Shown here: in pieces, positions 55,938 to 64,000 of the stretch
How the letters are laid out: each line of letters starts with the position of its first letter
How positions within the stretch are numbered: the stretch's first letter is position 1
Source of the DNA: Erythrobacter insulae
Lineage (GTDB): Bacteria > Pseudomonadota > Alphaproteobacteria > Sphingomonadales > Sphingomonadaceae
Assembly: GCF_007004095.1 (NCBI RefSeq)
Contig: NZ_VHJK01000001.1
Location: 1,554,501-1,618,500, forward strand
Direction of reading: 5' to 3'
Length of the DNA stretch: 64,000 nucleotides
Position numbers and translations under genes: made by a program
The notes under the pieces: generated by a model
Told to the model about the DNA's origin: nothing
Databases searched by the model: none
The model's input: only the letters and a program-made list of their open reading frames with translations

Positions 55938-56792
55938 ATGGAGCATCATACCTCTATCACCGCGTTTGGCGGCTTTGGCCTTGGCCTTCGGCGTACGCAC
56001 CATGAGGACTTCCTCACAGCGACTGTCCCTGTCGATTTCGTTGAGGTGATCAGCGAAAATTACATGATCGAAGGCGGCAAACAGCTGCGGATCCTTGACG
56101 CTGTGCGCGAGCGGTATCCGGTTATCCTGCACGGTGTTTCGATGTCGATTGGTTCGGCTGGCGGATTGGATGCAGACCACCTTGCAAAGCTGAAACGGCT
56201 TGAGCGTCGGATCAACCCGCTGTGGGTTTCTGATCATCTGTGCTGGACACGGACCAGCGCGCATAACAGCCATGATCTGTTGCCAATGCCATTAACCCGG
56301 GAAGCGTTGGCGGCCGTCTGTGCAAATATTGATCAGGCCCAAAATGAACTGGGCCGCGCCATGCTGTTCGAAAACCCATCCAGTTACCTGACATTTCCCG
56401 AAGACGAGATGAGCGAGTGGGAATTCCTTGGTGAAATGACCCGCAGGACGGGATGCTACCTGCTGCTGGATGTGAACAATATCTATGTCAGCGCGCGCAA
56501 TCACGGTTTCTCGCAGGATGACTATCTGTCTGGCTTGCCGCTGGAGCGGGTGCGCCAGATCCATCTGGCTGGCCACGATCCGGCGACAAGGGATCGCCCT
56601 GTGATCATCGACACGCATGATCGCCCCGTCGTGGACGGCGTGTGGGATCTGTATTCAAAGGCCATGGCGATGTTGCCGCAACCGGTCGCAACAATGATCG
56701 AGCGCGATGAAGACATCCCCCCGATTGCCGAATTGTTGACCGAGCTTGACCGTGCGCGCGGCATCGCAGGCAAAGCATTGCTCAGGGCATGA
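55938..56792 (+). CDS. bufB: MNIO (DUF692) multinuclear iron oxidative enzyme, BufB-like
   Basis: 284 residues, TIM-barrel fold of the DUF692 family, which uses two or three iron ions to modify Cys residues of RiPP precursors. Probable metal ligands and active-site segments: VEVISENYM, ILHGVSMSIGS, WVSDHLCW, LFENPSSYL, LLLDVNNIYVSARNHG, IHLAGHDP, IIDTHDRPV and MIERDEDIPP. By analogy with bufferin systems it converts core Cys of BufA. It overlaps bufC by 4 bases. Confidence 0.92.
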   Translation: MEHHTSITAFGGFGLGLRRTHHEDFLTATVPVDFVEVISENYMIEGGKQLRILDAVRERYPVILHGVSMSIGSAGGLDADHLAKLKRLERRINPLWVSDHLCWTRTSAHNSHDLLPMPLTREALAAVCANIDQAQNELGRAMLFENPSSYLTFPEDEMSEWEFLGEMTRRTGCYLLLDVNNIYVSARNHGFSQDDYLSGLPLERVRQIHLAGHDPATRDRPVIIDTHDRPVVDGVWDLYSKAMAMLPQPVATMIERDEDIPPIAELLTELDRARGIAGKALLRA

Positions 56793-57586
56793 GCAGGCAA
56801 CAGAATTTAGCCGAACGTCAGGCGGCTTTCATGCGCGCGATTTTGGACGAGAACGCGCCCCTGCCCGAAGGGTGGAGCAATTCGCAAGCCGCCGGGATGG
56901 CAGTCTATCGCGGCAATTACCGCTCCGCTCTTGTCGGTGCGCTGGAAAACACGTTTGAACGCACCGCCCGTTATGTTGGCGAAGGGCCATTCAAACAGGC
57001 CTGTGCGCATCACGCGATTGCCCATCCTCCGTCGGGCTGGACTATCGATGAAGCCGGTGCGGGCTTTGATATGACCTGTGCGCAATTGTTCACGAATAAC
57101 CCTGAAGTGGCCGAGCTCGCATGGCTTGAATGGGTGATGCTCCGCGTATCGAGCGGACCCGATCAGACACCGCTGGATGCGCAATCTTTTGGTCAGCAAA
57201 CATCAGCCTTCGATGATGATGACTGGATGCAGCTTCGCTTGCAGTTTCAACCCCTGTCACGGGCCCGCGAAGTCTCGGCCAACCTGACCGGACTCTGGAA
57301 CGCGCTGGAGGATGGTTTTGATGACGCACGGCCGGCACCCATGCTTGATCAACCCAAAGGCTGCATCGTTTCGCGCGAAGCGGAACTTCCGACCTTTCAA
57401 ATGACTACGCCGGAGGCTGCGCGAGCATTTTCGGCCATGCAAAACGGCGCGGCCTATGGTGATGCAATTGTGATGATTGCAGGGGAGGATGCGGGCCTGG
57501 CGACCATCCAGAAAGCGGCAATGCAAGTGGGCGCTATGGTAGGGGAATGGCTGAATGAAGGTATTATCACCGGCCTGAATCCTTGA
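56789..57586 (+). CDS. bufC: DUF2063 partner protein of the MNIO enzyme, BufC-like
   Basis: 265 residues. The N-terminal DUF2063 domain is seen as LAERQAAFMRAILDE, GMAVYRGNYRSALVGALENTFERT and WLEWVMLRVSSG; a second domain follows with a RiPP-recognition-like role suggested for the family. In DUF692 systems this protein presents the precursor to the enzyme. The start overlaps the bufB stop (ATGA), so the two are made together. Confidence 0.9.
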   Translation: MSRQQNLAERQAAFMRAILDENAPLPEGWSNSQAAGMAVYRGNYRSALVGALENTFERTARYVGEGPFKQACAHHAIAHPPSGWTIDEAGAGFDMTCAQLFTNNPEVAELAWLEWVMLRVSSGPDQTPLDAQSFGQQTSAFDDDDWMQLRLQFQPLSRAREVSANLTGLWNALEDGFDDARPAPMLDQPKGCIVSREAELPTFQMTTPEAARAFSAMQNGAAYGDAIVMIAGEDAGLATIQKAAMQVGAMVGEWLNEGIITGLNP

Positions 57587-57631
57587 CTCTGGCTCGCCGT
57601 GCGTCAGGCTCGCGCGAAAGGGAGTGTTGGG

Positions 57632-58570
57632 ATGTTAAGCGAAACCTCGATTGAACTGCGCAGTGCAAAGCCAAGTATGCTTTTGCGCGGTATCAAATGG
57701 CTATTGTCAAAGCGCAAATCGGTCTTTCCGACTGATCCTGTTGATATCGGGCAATTCCTTGACGGCCGCTCGCTCCCACATGACGCGCCGATGCCTACCA
57801 AGTTCGAAACGCGTTTTCGGGTCGAACATTGGGAGGCTGAAGGGCAGAAGGTTGTCACGCTTCATCCCAAATCCGGGCCTGGTGCATGGCACATGCTCTA
57901 TTTTCATGGCGGCGGGTTTATCCTGCCCATGTTCGATGTTCACTGGCCTTTAGCCGCCGAGCTGGTGGACCAATTGGGGATCAGCGTCACTGTCCCGCTC
58001 TACCATGTTGCGCCGGAGCATTCGTATAAAGATCAGGACGCGCTGGCCGATGCCGCCTTTGCACGGATCGCAGCATCGCATGATCCCTCCCGCATCATTT
58101 TGAACGGCGATAGCGCGGGCGGCCATATGGCGCTGTCTCTTGCTTTGCGCCTTGCAAGGACGGGCAATGCACAGCCGGGCAAGCTGGCATTGTTCGCGCC
58201 GTGGCTCGATGTGACGATGCGTGACGATGCCATGCGGCAGGTTGAGCCGCACGACTTCATGCTGAAAATCGACGCATTGCGAGAATTCGGTGCGATTTGG
58301 GCGGAGGACCGTGATCCGGCAAGCCCGGCCTGCAGCCCGCTCTATGCGACTAAAGAGGATCTTGCCCTGCTGCCGCCGACCCGGATTTGGACAGGGCGGC
58401 ATGATCTGTTCATTATCGACAGCCGGACTTTTACAGGCACGCTGCGCGAAGCTGGCGTGGATGCCAAACTGTACGAATACGAAGCCGCACCGCACGTCTT
58501 CATGGCGATCACGCCCACACGCGAATCCAAGGACACGATAAGATTGCTTGGCGAATTTATCGCGGCGTGA
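57632..58570 (+). CDS. HSL-family alpha/beta hydrolase
   Basis: 312 residues from the ATG at 57632, which has GGGAG just upstream; a GTG 11 codons earlier is less likely. Oxyanion-hole motif YFHGGGF, nucleophile in ILNGDSAGGHMAL (Ser), the acid Asp within IWTGRHDLFIID, and His in APHVFM. A carboxylesterase or lipase of the hormone-sensitive type; substrate unknown. Lies 45 bases after bufC, so read-through from that operon is possible. Confidence 0.9.
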   Translation: MLSETSIELRSAKPSMLLRGIKWLLSKRKSVFPTDPVDIGQFLDGRSLPHDAPMPTKFETRFRVEHWEAEGQKVVTLHPKSGPGAWHMLYFHGGGFILPMFDVHWPLAAELVDQLGISVTVPLYHVAPEHSYKDQDALADAAFARIAASHDPSRIILNGDSAGGHMALSLALRLARTGNAQPGKLALFAPWLDVTMRDDAMRQVEPHDFMLKIDALREFGAIWAEDRDPASPACSPLYATKEDLALLPPTRIWTGRHDLFIIDSRTFTGTLREAGVDAKLYEYEAAPHVFMAITPTRESKDTIRLLGEFIAA

Positions 58571-58577
58571 AGTCCCG

Positions 58578-59528
58578 CTAAGCGGTGAAGCTTTCACCGA
58601 CCATCTGTTCGCTCATCGACCACAGCCGATCCGCGCTCGCGCTATCAAGTGCGTAGCTGCGAACGCCGCCAGTGGACGAGGTTTCATCCACTTCGGCGAC
58701 GTGGCAGTCCTCACAATACACGCCGCCGCGGTCTCTCAATTCACTTGCTGTGGCGGCCCAGCACTGCGTCGCGGCGCCTTGCGGTATGGTTTTCCATGAG
58801 AAGCCGGGATCGCTTTTGGTAACCCGCGAAATCAGCGCTTTTGACTGATCTTCGCTTAAATGCCGGCTGAGATTGGTCCGAATGCCGCCCGGATGGACAG
58901 CATAAGCGTGGATCCCTTTGCCGCCAAAGCGTTGCTCAAGCCCGACTGTAAACAGAATGTTGGCCGTCTTCGATTGGCCATAGCTGACCCATTCATTGTA
59001 ATCACGGTTTTCAAAATTGGGATCATCGAGGTCAACGGGCGCCATATGATGGCCCCGGCTCGATAAGTTGACGATCCGTTTGTCTTGCCCTTTTTCGACC
59101 AAAGGCATCAAATGCTTGGTCAACAAGAAGTGGCCTATGTGGTTGGTGCCAAACTGGGTTTCGAGACCGTCGTTGGTGGCGCCTTTGGGTGTTGCCATGA
59201 CCCCTGCATTGTTGATCAAAACATCAATCTTGTCGAAACGGTCTCGCGCTTCTTTGCCGCATGCCCGAACGCTTTCCAAAGCGCCAAGATCGCATATGAT
59301 GCTTTCAATCTGCGCCTCAGGGTGATCGGCTTTGATTGCGGTCACGGCAGCGTTGAGCTTTTCCTGATCGCGTCCCGCCAGCACAACATGAGCGCCTTTT
59401 GCAGCCATAGCCCGGCCCGTTTCCCGGCCCAGACCCGAATTTCCGCCAGTAATGAATACTGTTTTACCCGACAGGTCTTGGCCCGCGAGGACATCGTCTG
59501 CGGTGCTGCTTTCGCCAAAATCGCTCAT
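58578..59528 (-). CDS. Short-chain dehydrogenase/reductase
   Basis: 316 residues. Rossmann motif TGGNSGLGRETG, DLGALESVR, NNAGVM, catalytic Ser in VNLSSRGHH and Tyr/Lys in YGQSKTANILF. Resembles retinol-dehydrogenase-like SDRs; the long C-terminal part fits. Substrate unknown. It converges on the hydrolase gene (7 bases between stops) and is followed upstream by the GNAT gene on the same strand. Confidence 0.9.
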   Translation of the reverse strand: MSDFGESSTADDVLAGQDLSGKTVFITGGNSGLGRETGRAMAAKGAHVVLAGRDQEKLNAAVTAIKADHPEAQIESIICDLGALESVRACGKEARDRFDKIDVLINNAGVMATPKGATNDGLETQFGTNHIGHFLLTKHLMPLVEKGQDKRIVNLSSRGHHMAPVDLDDPNFENRDYNEWVSYGQSKTANILFTVGLEQRFGGKGIHAYAVHPGGIRTNLSRHLSEDQSKALISRVTKSDPGFSWKTIPQGAATQCWAATASELRDRGGVYCEDCHVAEVDETSSTGGVRSYALDSASADRLWSMSEQMVGESFTA

Positions 59529-59539
59529 GCTTCTCTCCC

Positions 59540-60052
59540 TTAAAGACGGAGCTCCATCAGAAACTCTTCGTCGATCTGCTCGCCTACTTCAAATGTGATA
59601 TCGGCAATCTTGGTAAAGCCATAACGGGTATAGAAACGCTGTGCACCGAAGTTTTCAGAATAGACCGACAGCTGGATCGCATCATGGTTTGCGACGCGTG
59701 CATGGTTGAGCGCCCAATCCATCAGCGCAGCGCCAATCCCTTCGCCTGTGCGATCAGGCGCGGTATACAGCTGGTTCAAGGCTATCGGATTTTTCGCATC
59801 GGAGTGGTGCGCATAATCGCTGGGCGCGCTCATTTTGCAAAATCCGATCAGACTTTCGTTTTCTTGCGCCAGACAGTGACTGATACCCAGCATCGCGATT
59901 TGCGCGCGGATCGTCTTTTCGCAATACGCGGTGGCCAGAAATTTGTTGAGATCATCGGCACTGTAAAGGTGCTCGAACGTGGCGCAAAAGCTCTCTTTGC
60001 CCAGCAATGCGAGGCCGGGCACGTCATTCAATCGGGCTGGGCGCATAATCAT
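59540..60052 (-). CDS. GNAT family N-acetyltransferase
   Basis: 170 residues. Acetyl-CoA loop DRTGEGIGAALMDWAL, followed by HDAIQLSVYSENFGAQRFYTR with the usual Asn-x-x-A-x-x-F-Y pattern of GNAT motif B. Substrate unknown. Eleven bases upstream of the SDR gene, so probably co-transcribed. Confidence 0.87.
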   Translation of the reverse strand: MIMRPARLNDVPGLALLGKESFCATFEHLYSADDLNKFLATAYCEKTIRAQIAMLGISHCLAQENESLIGFCKMSAPSDYAHHSDAKNPIALNQLYTAPDRTGEGIGAALMDWALNHARVANHDAIQLSVYSENFGAQRFYTRYGFTKIADITFEVGEQIDEEFLMELRL

Positions 60053-60091
60053 GCCCGCGTTCTAACCACAATCGAAGCGGCAATTAAACGC

Positions 60092-60124
60092 AAAAAAGGG
60101 CGCGGCAGATGGTCCGCCGCGCCC
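60092..60124 (-). terminator. Terminator of the mechanosensitive-channel-like gene
   Basis: Perfect 9-bp stem (plus-strand arms 60098-60106 and 60116-60124) preceded by six A's, i.e. stem then TTTTTT on the minus strand, 30 bases after the stop. Confidence 0.92.
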
Positions 60125-60153
60125 AGTTTACAGGATGGATCTGGAGCCGGTAA

Positions 60154-61314
60154 TCAGCTTTCGTCAGTCGCATCCATCTGTTCAAGTTTCTTTGCTGCCC
60201 ATTCGCGTCCGCCCAGACCGAAGGCCAACGATCCCGCAACAGCAAGGCCGATCACCAACGCGCTGAAGGCCGTCTGCACGATCTCTTGGCCAACACCCAT
60301 GAATTGAAGACCCATGAAGGCGAACAAAAGCATGGTGGCATAGCGCACAACTGTTCCGGCCATGCCGGCACCGGCCAGCATTTTGCCGAGCATATTTGCG
60401 ATGAGAAAACCGGCTGCGATAACCAGTCCGCCAAAGATCACGCTGCCGCCAAGGGCAAGCACTTCGTCAAGAATGGCGGTCAATTCAGGGAAGCCAAGCA
60501 TCCGTGTCGCCGCGATGGCGAAGAACAGTATGATGGCGATCTGTACGACGCGCGCGATCACGCTGGATGCTTTGGTTTCGGCAGGCAGCAGGCCCAATGC
60601 CGAGATTGGACCATCAAAACCAAGCCCGCCCAGCAATCCGGCCAGCAGATCGACCACAAAGCGGCTGATCAGATAGCCGATACCGAGCAATACACCGGCA
60701 GCGATGATATTCGGGATTGCCGCCAACACGATGGTCAGCATATCCGTCGCCGGACCGGAGACAGAGGCAATGTTGAGCACGCCAAGCGCGCCAATCGCCA
60801 CCGGAATGGCGATCAAAGCGTAAACCACAGTGCCCAAAGTTGTGCTGACTGTGGTGTTGCCCGTCACTTCTTCGACGCCGCCTTTGTTGGCCCATTTGTC
60901 GATGTTTACCGTTTGCATTGCGGTCACAGCGATGTCGCGCACGATCCCTGCGATCATGAGGCCGATAATCAGCAACAAGGCTGCGCCGACAAGGTTCGGG
61001 ATGAATCCCATGACCGTGTTCAGCAATCCGTTGATCGGCTCTGCCACAGCGTTAAGTTCCAGCACTTGAAGCACAGCAATCAGACCAAACAGCCAGATCA
61101 GCAGCGAGACAATCTTGCCCAGTGACATCCCGATACTGCTTCCGCCGCTGATGCCGCGATTGAGGAAGGACACTTTATCGACCAGTTTGGCAAACGCCCA
61201 TTGGGCCATTTTCGCAAGCAGCCATGTGACAATCAGAATTCCGATGGCATACACTGCCTTTTCGCCGAGCTGCATTGCGAGCTCTGGATCAAATTTGTAG
61301 TTACCAATTTGCAT
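60154..61314 (-). CDS. Mechanosensitive-channel-like multi-helix protein (TM_helix repeats)
   Basis: 386 residues from the ATG at 61314 (MQIGNYKFDPELAMQLGEKA). About ten hydrophobic segments in repeated pairs, each repeat with a Pro-Asn or Gly-rich turn such as VMGFIPNLVGAALLLIIGLMIAGIV split in the membrane and VLAAIPNIIAAGVLLGIGYLI. No MscS beta-domain is evident, so it resembles the TM_helix-repeat (PF05552-type) proteins often named mechanosensitive ion channel. Function unproven. Confidence 0.8.
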   Translation of the reverse strand: MQIGNYKFDPELAMQLGEKAVYAIGILIVTWLLAKMAQWAFAKLVDKVSFLNRGISGGSSIGMSLGKIVSLLIWLFGLIAVLQVLELNAVAEPINGLLNTVMGFIPNLVGAALLLIIGLMIAGIVRDIAVTAMQTVNIDKWANKGGVEEVTGNTTVSTTLGTVVYALIAIPVAIGALGVLNIASVSGPATDMLTIVLAAIPNIIAAGVLLGIGYLISRFVVDLLAGLLGGLGFDGPISALGLLPAETKASSVIARVVQIAIILFFAIAATRMLGFPELTAILDEVLALGGSVIFGGLVIAAGFLIANMLGKMLAGAGMAGTVVRYATMLLFAFMGLQFMGVGQEIVQTAFSALVIGLAVAGSLAFGLGGREWAAKKLEQMDATDES

Positions 61315-61450
61315 TGGGACCCCCTTTGTTGGATTGATTGGAATGTAAGAATAGATTTCTTTGACCGGCGTAGGGGATCCTGTCGAATTTGAAACAGAAC
61401 GCCGGTACAAATTACAGATATTTACATCGAAAAGAGGTATAGTTTTGGAA

Positions 61451-62563
61451 ATGCGTAATTTTCGTTCGCTCGCCCTGACATTTGTATTGTTTACTGCAAT
61501 GATGGCGGGGAATTTGTTTTCGGCAAAAGCATCAGAGCAGGATTCTGATCCACGCTGGTCGATTGCAATTCACGGCGGCGCAGGCACGCTGGATCCTGAC
61601 CGGATGACGCCAGAACGCCGCGCTGCTTATGAGGCCGCTCTGCAAGGCGCGCTGGACGCAGGCAAAGCTGTGCTGGCGGATGGAGGCAGTGCCATGGATG
61701 CGGTGAAGGCGGCGATTATCCCGCTTGAGAACAACCCGCTGTTCAATGCCGGGCGCGGGGCGGTGTTTACATGGGAAGGGCGCAACGAGCTGGATGCGTC
61801 GATCATGGATGGCCGCGATCGCAGCGCGGGCGCTGTAACCGGCGTAACCACGATCAAGAATCCGATCTTGCTCGCTGACAAAGTGCGAACCGATAGCCCG
61901 CACGTATTCCTGATGGGAGAGGGCGCAGAACAGTTTGCAGGAGAGCAAGGGCTTGAAACAGCGCCGCCGGAATGGTTCGCAACCGAAGCCCGGCGCAGCG
62001 CGCTGGAGCGGATGAAGGCAAATCAGCTGTCGGCGCTGGATGTTGATCACAAATTCGGCACAGTGGGCGCGGTGGCGCTCGACATGGACGGCAATCTCGC
62101 CGCGGGGACATCAACTGGCGGGATGACGGGCAAACGCTGGGGCCGGATCGGCGATGCGCCGGTCATCGGAGCTGGAACGTACGCCGATAATCGCAGCTGC
62201 GCGGTTTCGGCAACGGGGTGGGGCGAATACTTCATCCGTGTCGGCGTGGCGCAGGAGATTTGCACGCGGTTGCGCTATCGCTTTCAGATTGATCTCAATG
62301 CCGCGCAATTGACAGTCCCCAAGGACAAAGAAGGCAATCCATCCTACTATATCCACTCCTACGAAATGCCACTCAGCCTAGAGGCGGCTCAGGAAGAAGC
62401 GGACATCGTTATGTCTGATGTAAAGGATCTGGGCGGCGATGGAGGGGTTATTCTGGTGACGCGGGAAGGCCACGCGCTCTACAGCTTTAACACAACCGGC
62501 ATGTACCGAGGCCGCGCGACCAGCGACGGGGTAAACGAAGTTGCGATTTTCGCTGCGGAGTGA
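61451..62563 (+). CDS. iaaA: Isoaspartyl peptidase/type III L-asparaginase
   Basis: Ntn-hydrolase that self-cleaves into two subunits and hydrolyses isoaspartyl dipeptides and asparagine. 370 residues from the ATG at 61451, with a signal peptide (LALTFVLFTAMMAGNLFSAKA) implying export. Seen: WSIAIHGGAGTLDPDR, the autocleavage/nucleophile site KFGTVGAVALD (Thr), TSTGGMTGKRWGRIGD and GAGTYADNRSCAVS. Complete. Confidence 0.92.
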   Translation: MRNFRSLALTFVLFTAMMAGNLFSAKASEQDSDPRWSIAIHGGAGTLDPDRMTPERRAAYEAALQGALDAGKAVLADGGSAMDAVKAAIIPLENNPLFNAGRGAVFTWEGRNELDASIMDGRDRSAGAVTGVTTIKNPILLADKVRTDSPHVFLMGEGAEQFAGEQGLETAPPEWFATEARRSALERMKANQLSALDVDHKFGTVGAVALDMDGNLAAGTSTGGMTGKRWGRIGDAPVIGAGTYADNRSCAVSATGWGEYFIRVGVAQEICTRLRYRFQIDLNAAQLTVPKDKEGNPSYYIHSYEMPLSLEAAQEEADIVMSDVKDLGGDGGVILVTREGHALYSFNTTGMYRGRATSDGVNEVAIFAAE

Positions 62564-62578
62564 CGCTGCAATTTGCTG

Positions 62579-63490
62579 CTAGAATGGCAGAATTCGGTCT
62601 CTTCGGGCGAAATCAGCGATGATTTCGCCCACCCGCGCCAAGGCTGTTTCTGACGTCGGATCAATGCCTTTATGCGTCTCACGAGCCCGGAAATAGGTCG
62701 CGAATGTGATCGGCGGGTGTTTTTCAGGTTCGACAAAACCGATATCAACATACAGGCTGCCCATGCCTGGCCAGATCGAGGTGCCGGTCTTGTCGCCCGA
62801 ACGCCATTCATCCGGCAACCCTGCACGGACACGGCGCATTCCCGTGGATGTATCGGTCATCCATTGGCGCAGCATGGATTGCTCGGATGCGGGCAGAACA
62901 TCGCCAAAGGCAATTTTTGCAACGGTGCGGGCCATGGCAGAGGGCGTAGTCGTATCGCGGACCTCCGTGATGGGCACGTTGTTTAGCGCAGGTTCCATCC
63001 GGTCGAGGCGGCTGGTTTCATCGCCAATCGAGCGCCAGAAACCTGTCATTGCTTGCGGTCCGCCCACTTCACGCAACAGAATATTCGCAGCCGCATTGTC
63101 GGAAAATTTCTGCACGGCTTCGGCCAGTTCGAGGAGTGTTGCGCCTTCGCCCAGCCGCTCTGTCGTGAAAGGAGAAACAGACATGAGCGCGTCTCGCGTC
63201 CATGTTACTCGCCGGTCCAGACTGTCCTGTCCCGCCGCATTCCGCGCCAGCACCATCGCGGCTAGCGACAGTTTGAAAGAGGAACAATGGCCGAACCGCC
63301 TATCCCGGTTCAGGCCGACGCAATAGCCGGTGGCTGTATCATAAATCTCTGCACCCAGCATGCCATTGGCCGCCGCCTCTGCAATGCGCAGCTTTGCCGT
63401 CAACCGTCCCAGCGGGCTCTGATCCGGCGGAAGGCATGCCGATGCACCAAGTGCGAGTGTTCCACCCATAAAAGCGCGCCGCCGGATCAT
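62579..63490 (-). CDS. bla: Class A beta-lactamase-like protein
   Basis: 303 residues from the ATG at 63490 (MIRRRAFMGGTLALGASACL), which looks like a twin-arginine plus lipobox signal. All class A motifs are present: SxxK as SSFK, SDN as FSDNAAANIL, the ExxxN loop as RLDRMEPALNN, and KTG as SGDKTGTS. A Cys precedes the active Ser as in KPC/NMC, but the partner position after KTGT is Ser, so that disulfide cannot form. Activity and spectrum unknown; a chromosomal, intrinsic gene. Overlaps the next upstream gene by 4 bases. Confidence 0.9.
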   Translation of the reverse strand: MIRRRAFMGGTLALGASACLPPDQSPLGRLTAKLRIAEAAANGMLGAEIYDTATGYCVGLNRDRRFGHCSSFKLSLAAMVLARNAAGQDSLDRRVTWTRDALMSVSPFTTERLGEGATLLELAEAVQKFSDNAAANILLREVGGPQAMTGFWRSIGDETSRLDRMEPALNNVPITEVRDTTTPSAMARTVAKIAFGDVLPASEQSMLRQWMTDTSTGMRRVRAGLPDEWRSGDKTGTSIWPGMGSLYVDIGFVEPEKHPPITFATYFRARETHKGIDPTSETALARVGEIIADFARRDRILPF

Positions 63491-63732
63491 GCGAGATGTT
63501 TCTCCATACAAAGGTCGTATTCGTCAGCGCCATAGTCGCCGAAAGCGCGGCATTGGGCAAATCCGAACGCTTCATCAAGGTGGACGGCGGGGCGAAAAGG
63601 CGCAGTCCGGCCGTTTTTCAGACTTAACCACGTATATTCGCGCGCTTCAGGCACCTTGATTAGATGAAGACACGGCGGACCCAGCGCATCATGGCCTGAT
63701 AGGTCATCCGGCTGGATATCGAATTGCGTCAT
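63487..63732 (-). CDS. Hypothetical 81-residue protein
   Basis: MTQFDIQPDDLSGHDALGPP onward, with HLIKVPEAREYTWLSLKNGR and FAQCRAFGDYGADEYDLCME. Soluble, acidic C-terminal half, two Cys. No family recognised. Overlaps the beta-lactamase start by 4 bases and the preceding gene's stop by 4 bases, so the three form one operon. Confidence 0.6.
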   Translation of the reverse strand: MTQFDIQPDDLSGHDALGPPCLHLIKVPEAREYTWLSLKNGRTAPFRPAVHLDEAFGFAQCRAFGDYGADEYDLCMEKHLA

Positions 63733-64000
63733 GAGAACTTGTTGGCCTTGCGTTTGCCAAAGCGCATATCGCCTTCGAGCTTGGCGCGCAGCTGAGCATA
63801 GAATGCCTCCAGAAATGCGCGCTCGTCTCCTGCACCCGGATCCCAGCCAATTTTGCGGCAGATGGTTTCATGGACCGCCGAAAGCGCATCGGTTTGATTG
63901 TCGCGCAGCATCCGTTCCAGCGTCTGCAATTCATGCTCGCCATAGATCGAAAGCTCTGCATCCCCAAAGGCATAGCGTGCGCCTGTGATTGCGCTTGATC
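63729..64000 (-). CDS. Hypothetical protein, 5' end beyond the window
   Basis: The minus-strand frame is open to the right window edge. The visible 90 residues include ITGARYAFGDAELSIYGEHE, LQTLERMLRDNQTDALSAVH, ETICRKIGWDPGAGDERAFL and a basic tail FGKRKANKFS. I do not recognise the family. Translation likely couples to the 81-residue protein by a 4-base overlap. An apparent short start at 63929 is an internal TTG. Confidence 0.6.
   Translation of the reverse strand, partial: SSAITGARYAFGDAELSIYGEHELQTLERMLRDNQTDALSAVHETICRKIGWDPGAGDERAFLEAFYAQLRAKLEGDMRFGKRKANKFS

Noticed and set aside
61838..61875. Two GTAACC sequences inside the isoaspartyl peptidase gene
   Set aside because: Neither has CGAA at 16 bases; one gives AGAA. 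Intragenic and not before a gene.
62579..63490. Carbapenemase reading of the beta-lactamase because Cys precedes the active Ser
   Set aside because: The partner Cys after KTGT in KPC/NMC is Ser here, so the diagnostic disulfide is absent.

Overview
This window looks like a contiguous stretch of chromosome from an alphaproteobacterium, most likely Sphingomonadales and probably the family Erythrobacteraceae. I infer this from the protein sequences (YidC, DnaA, CoaBC, TimA, MltA, AhpCF) and from familiar gene neighbourhoods: rpsT-dnaA, mutM/ubiE-ubiB-coaBC-dut, secB/timA-mltA-smr and ruvA-ruvB. I see no rRNA, tRNA, insertion sequence, prophage or CRISPR array. Coding density is very high, with many 4-base ATGA start/stop overlaps. 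One gene (7070-7615) is visibly AT-richer than its surroundings.

Layout. 1-5.8 kb: the end of yidC, engB, a VOC protein, a glutathione S-transferase coupled to an S1/P1 nuclease, a LysE exporter and dapE. 5.8-13.3 kb: a dicarboxylate symporter, an AT-rich membrane protein, nth, a DUF1963 protein, dapB, a sirtuin, a ThiF/MoeB enzyme and small membrane proteins. 13.3-21.7 kb: dnaA, rpsT, mutM, ubiE, ubiB, coaBC and dut. 21.8-29.3 kb: a DUF4136 lipoprotein, trpS, murJ, secB, timA, mltA, smr and a Pr6Pr protein. 29.4-34.1 kb: a peroxide-defence block of katG, ahpF and ahpC. 34.2-39.8 kb: a desaturase, a His-rich periplasmic protein, aroC, and ruvA and ruvB with two genes between them. 40.1-41.7 kb: a large Ser/Gly repeat protein with a PEP-CTERM-like tail. 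41.9-53.6 kb: a rhodanese lipoprotein, acnA, a DMT transporter, two L,D-transpeptidases, a flavoprotein, a deacetylase, a thioredoxin-like protein, ispG and zntB. 53.6-57.6 kb: the most interesting block, described below. 57.6-64 kb: a hydrolase, an SDR, a GNAT protein, a mechanosensitive-channel-like protein, an isoaspartyl peptidase, a class A beta-lactamase and two small proteins, the last cut by the window edge.

The standout system is at 53.6-57.6 kb. A bufferin-type RiPP cluster is split between two divergent operons. The leftward operon carries a DUF2282 precursor peptide with four cysteines, a DoxX protein, an ECF sigma factor and its NrsF-type membrane anti-sigma factor. The rightward operon carries a DUF692 (MNIO) iron enzyme and its DUF2063 partner. 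The intergenic region holds a perfect GTAACC-N16-CGAA box facing the precursor gene and a one-mismatch box facing the enzyme genes. This is the promoter motif I recall for Caulobacter SigF. A second perfect copy lies about 53 kb away, upstream of the glutathione S-transferase/S1-P1 nuclease pair. That suggests a wider metal or thiol-stress regulon joining copper-binding peptide production to glutathione chemistry. The motif match is read directly from the sequence; the regulatory link is inference.
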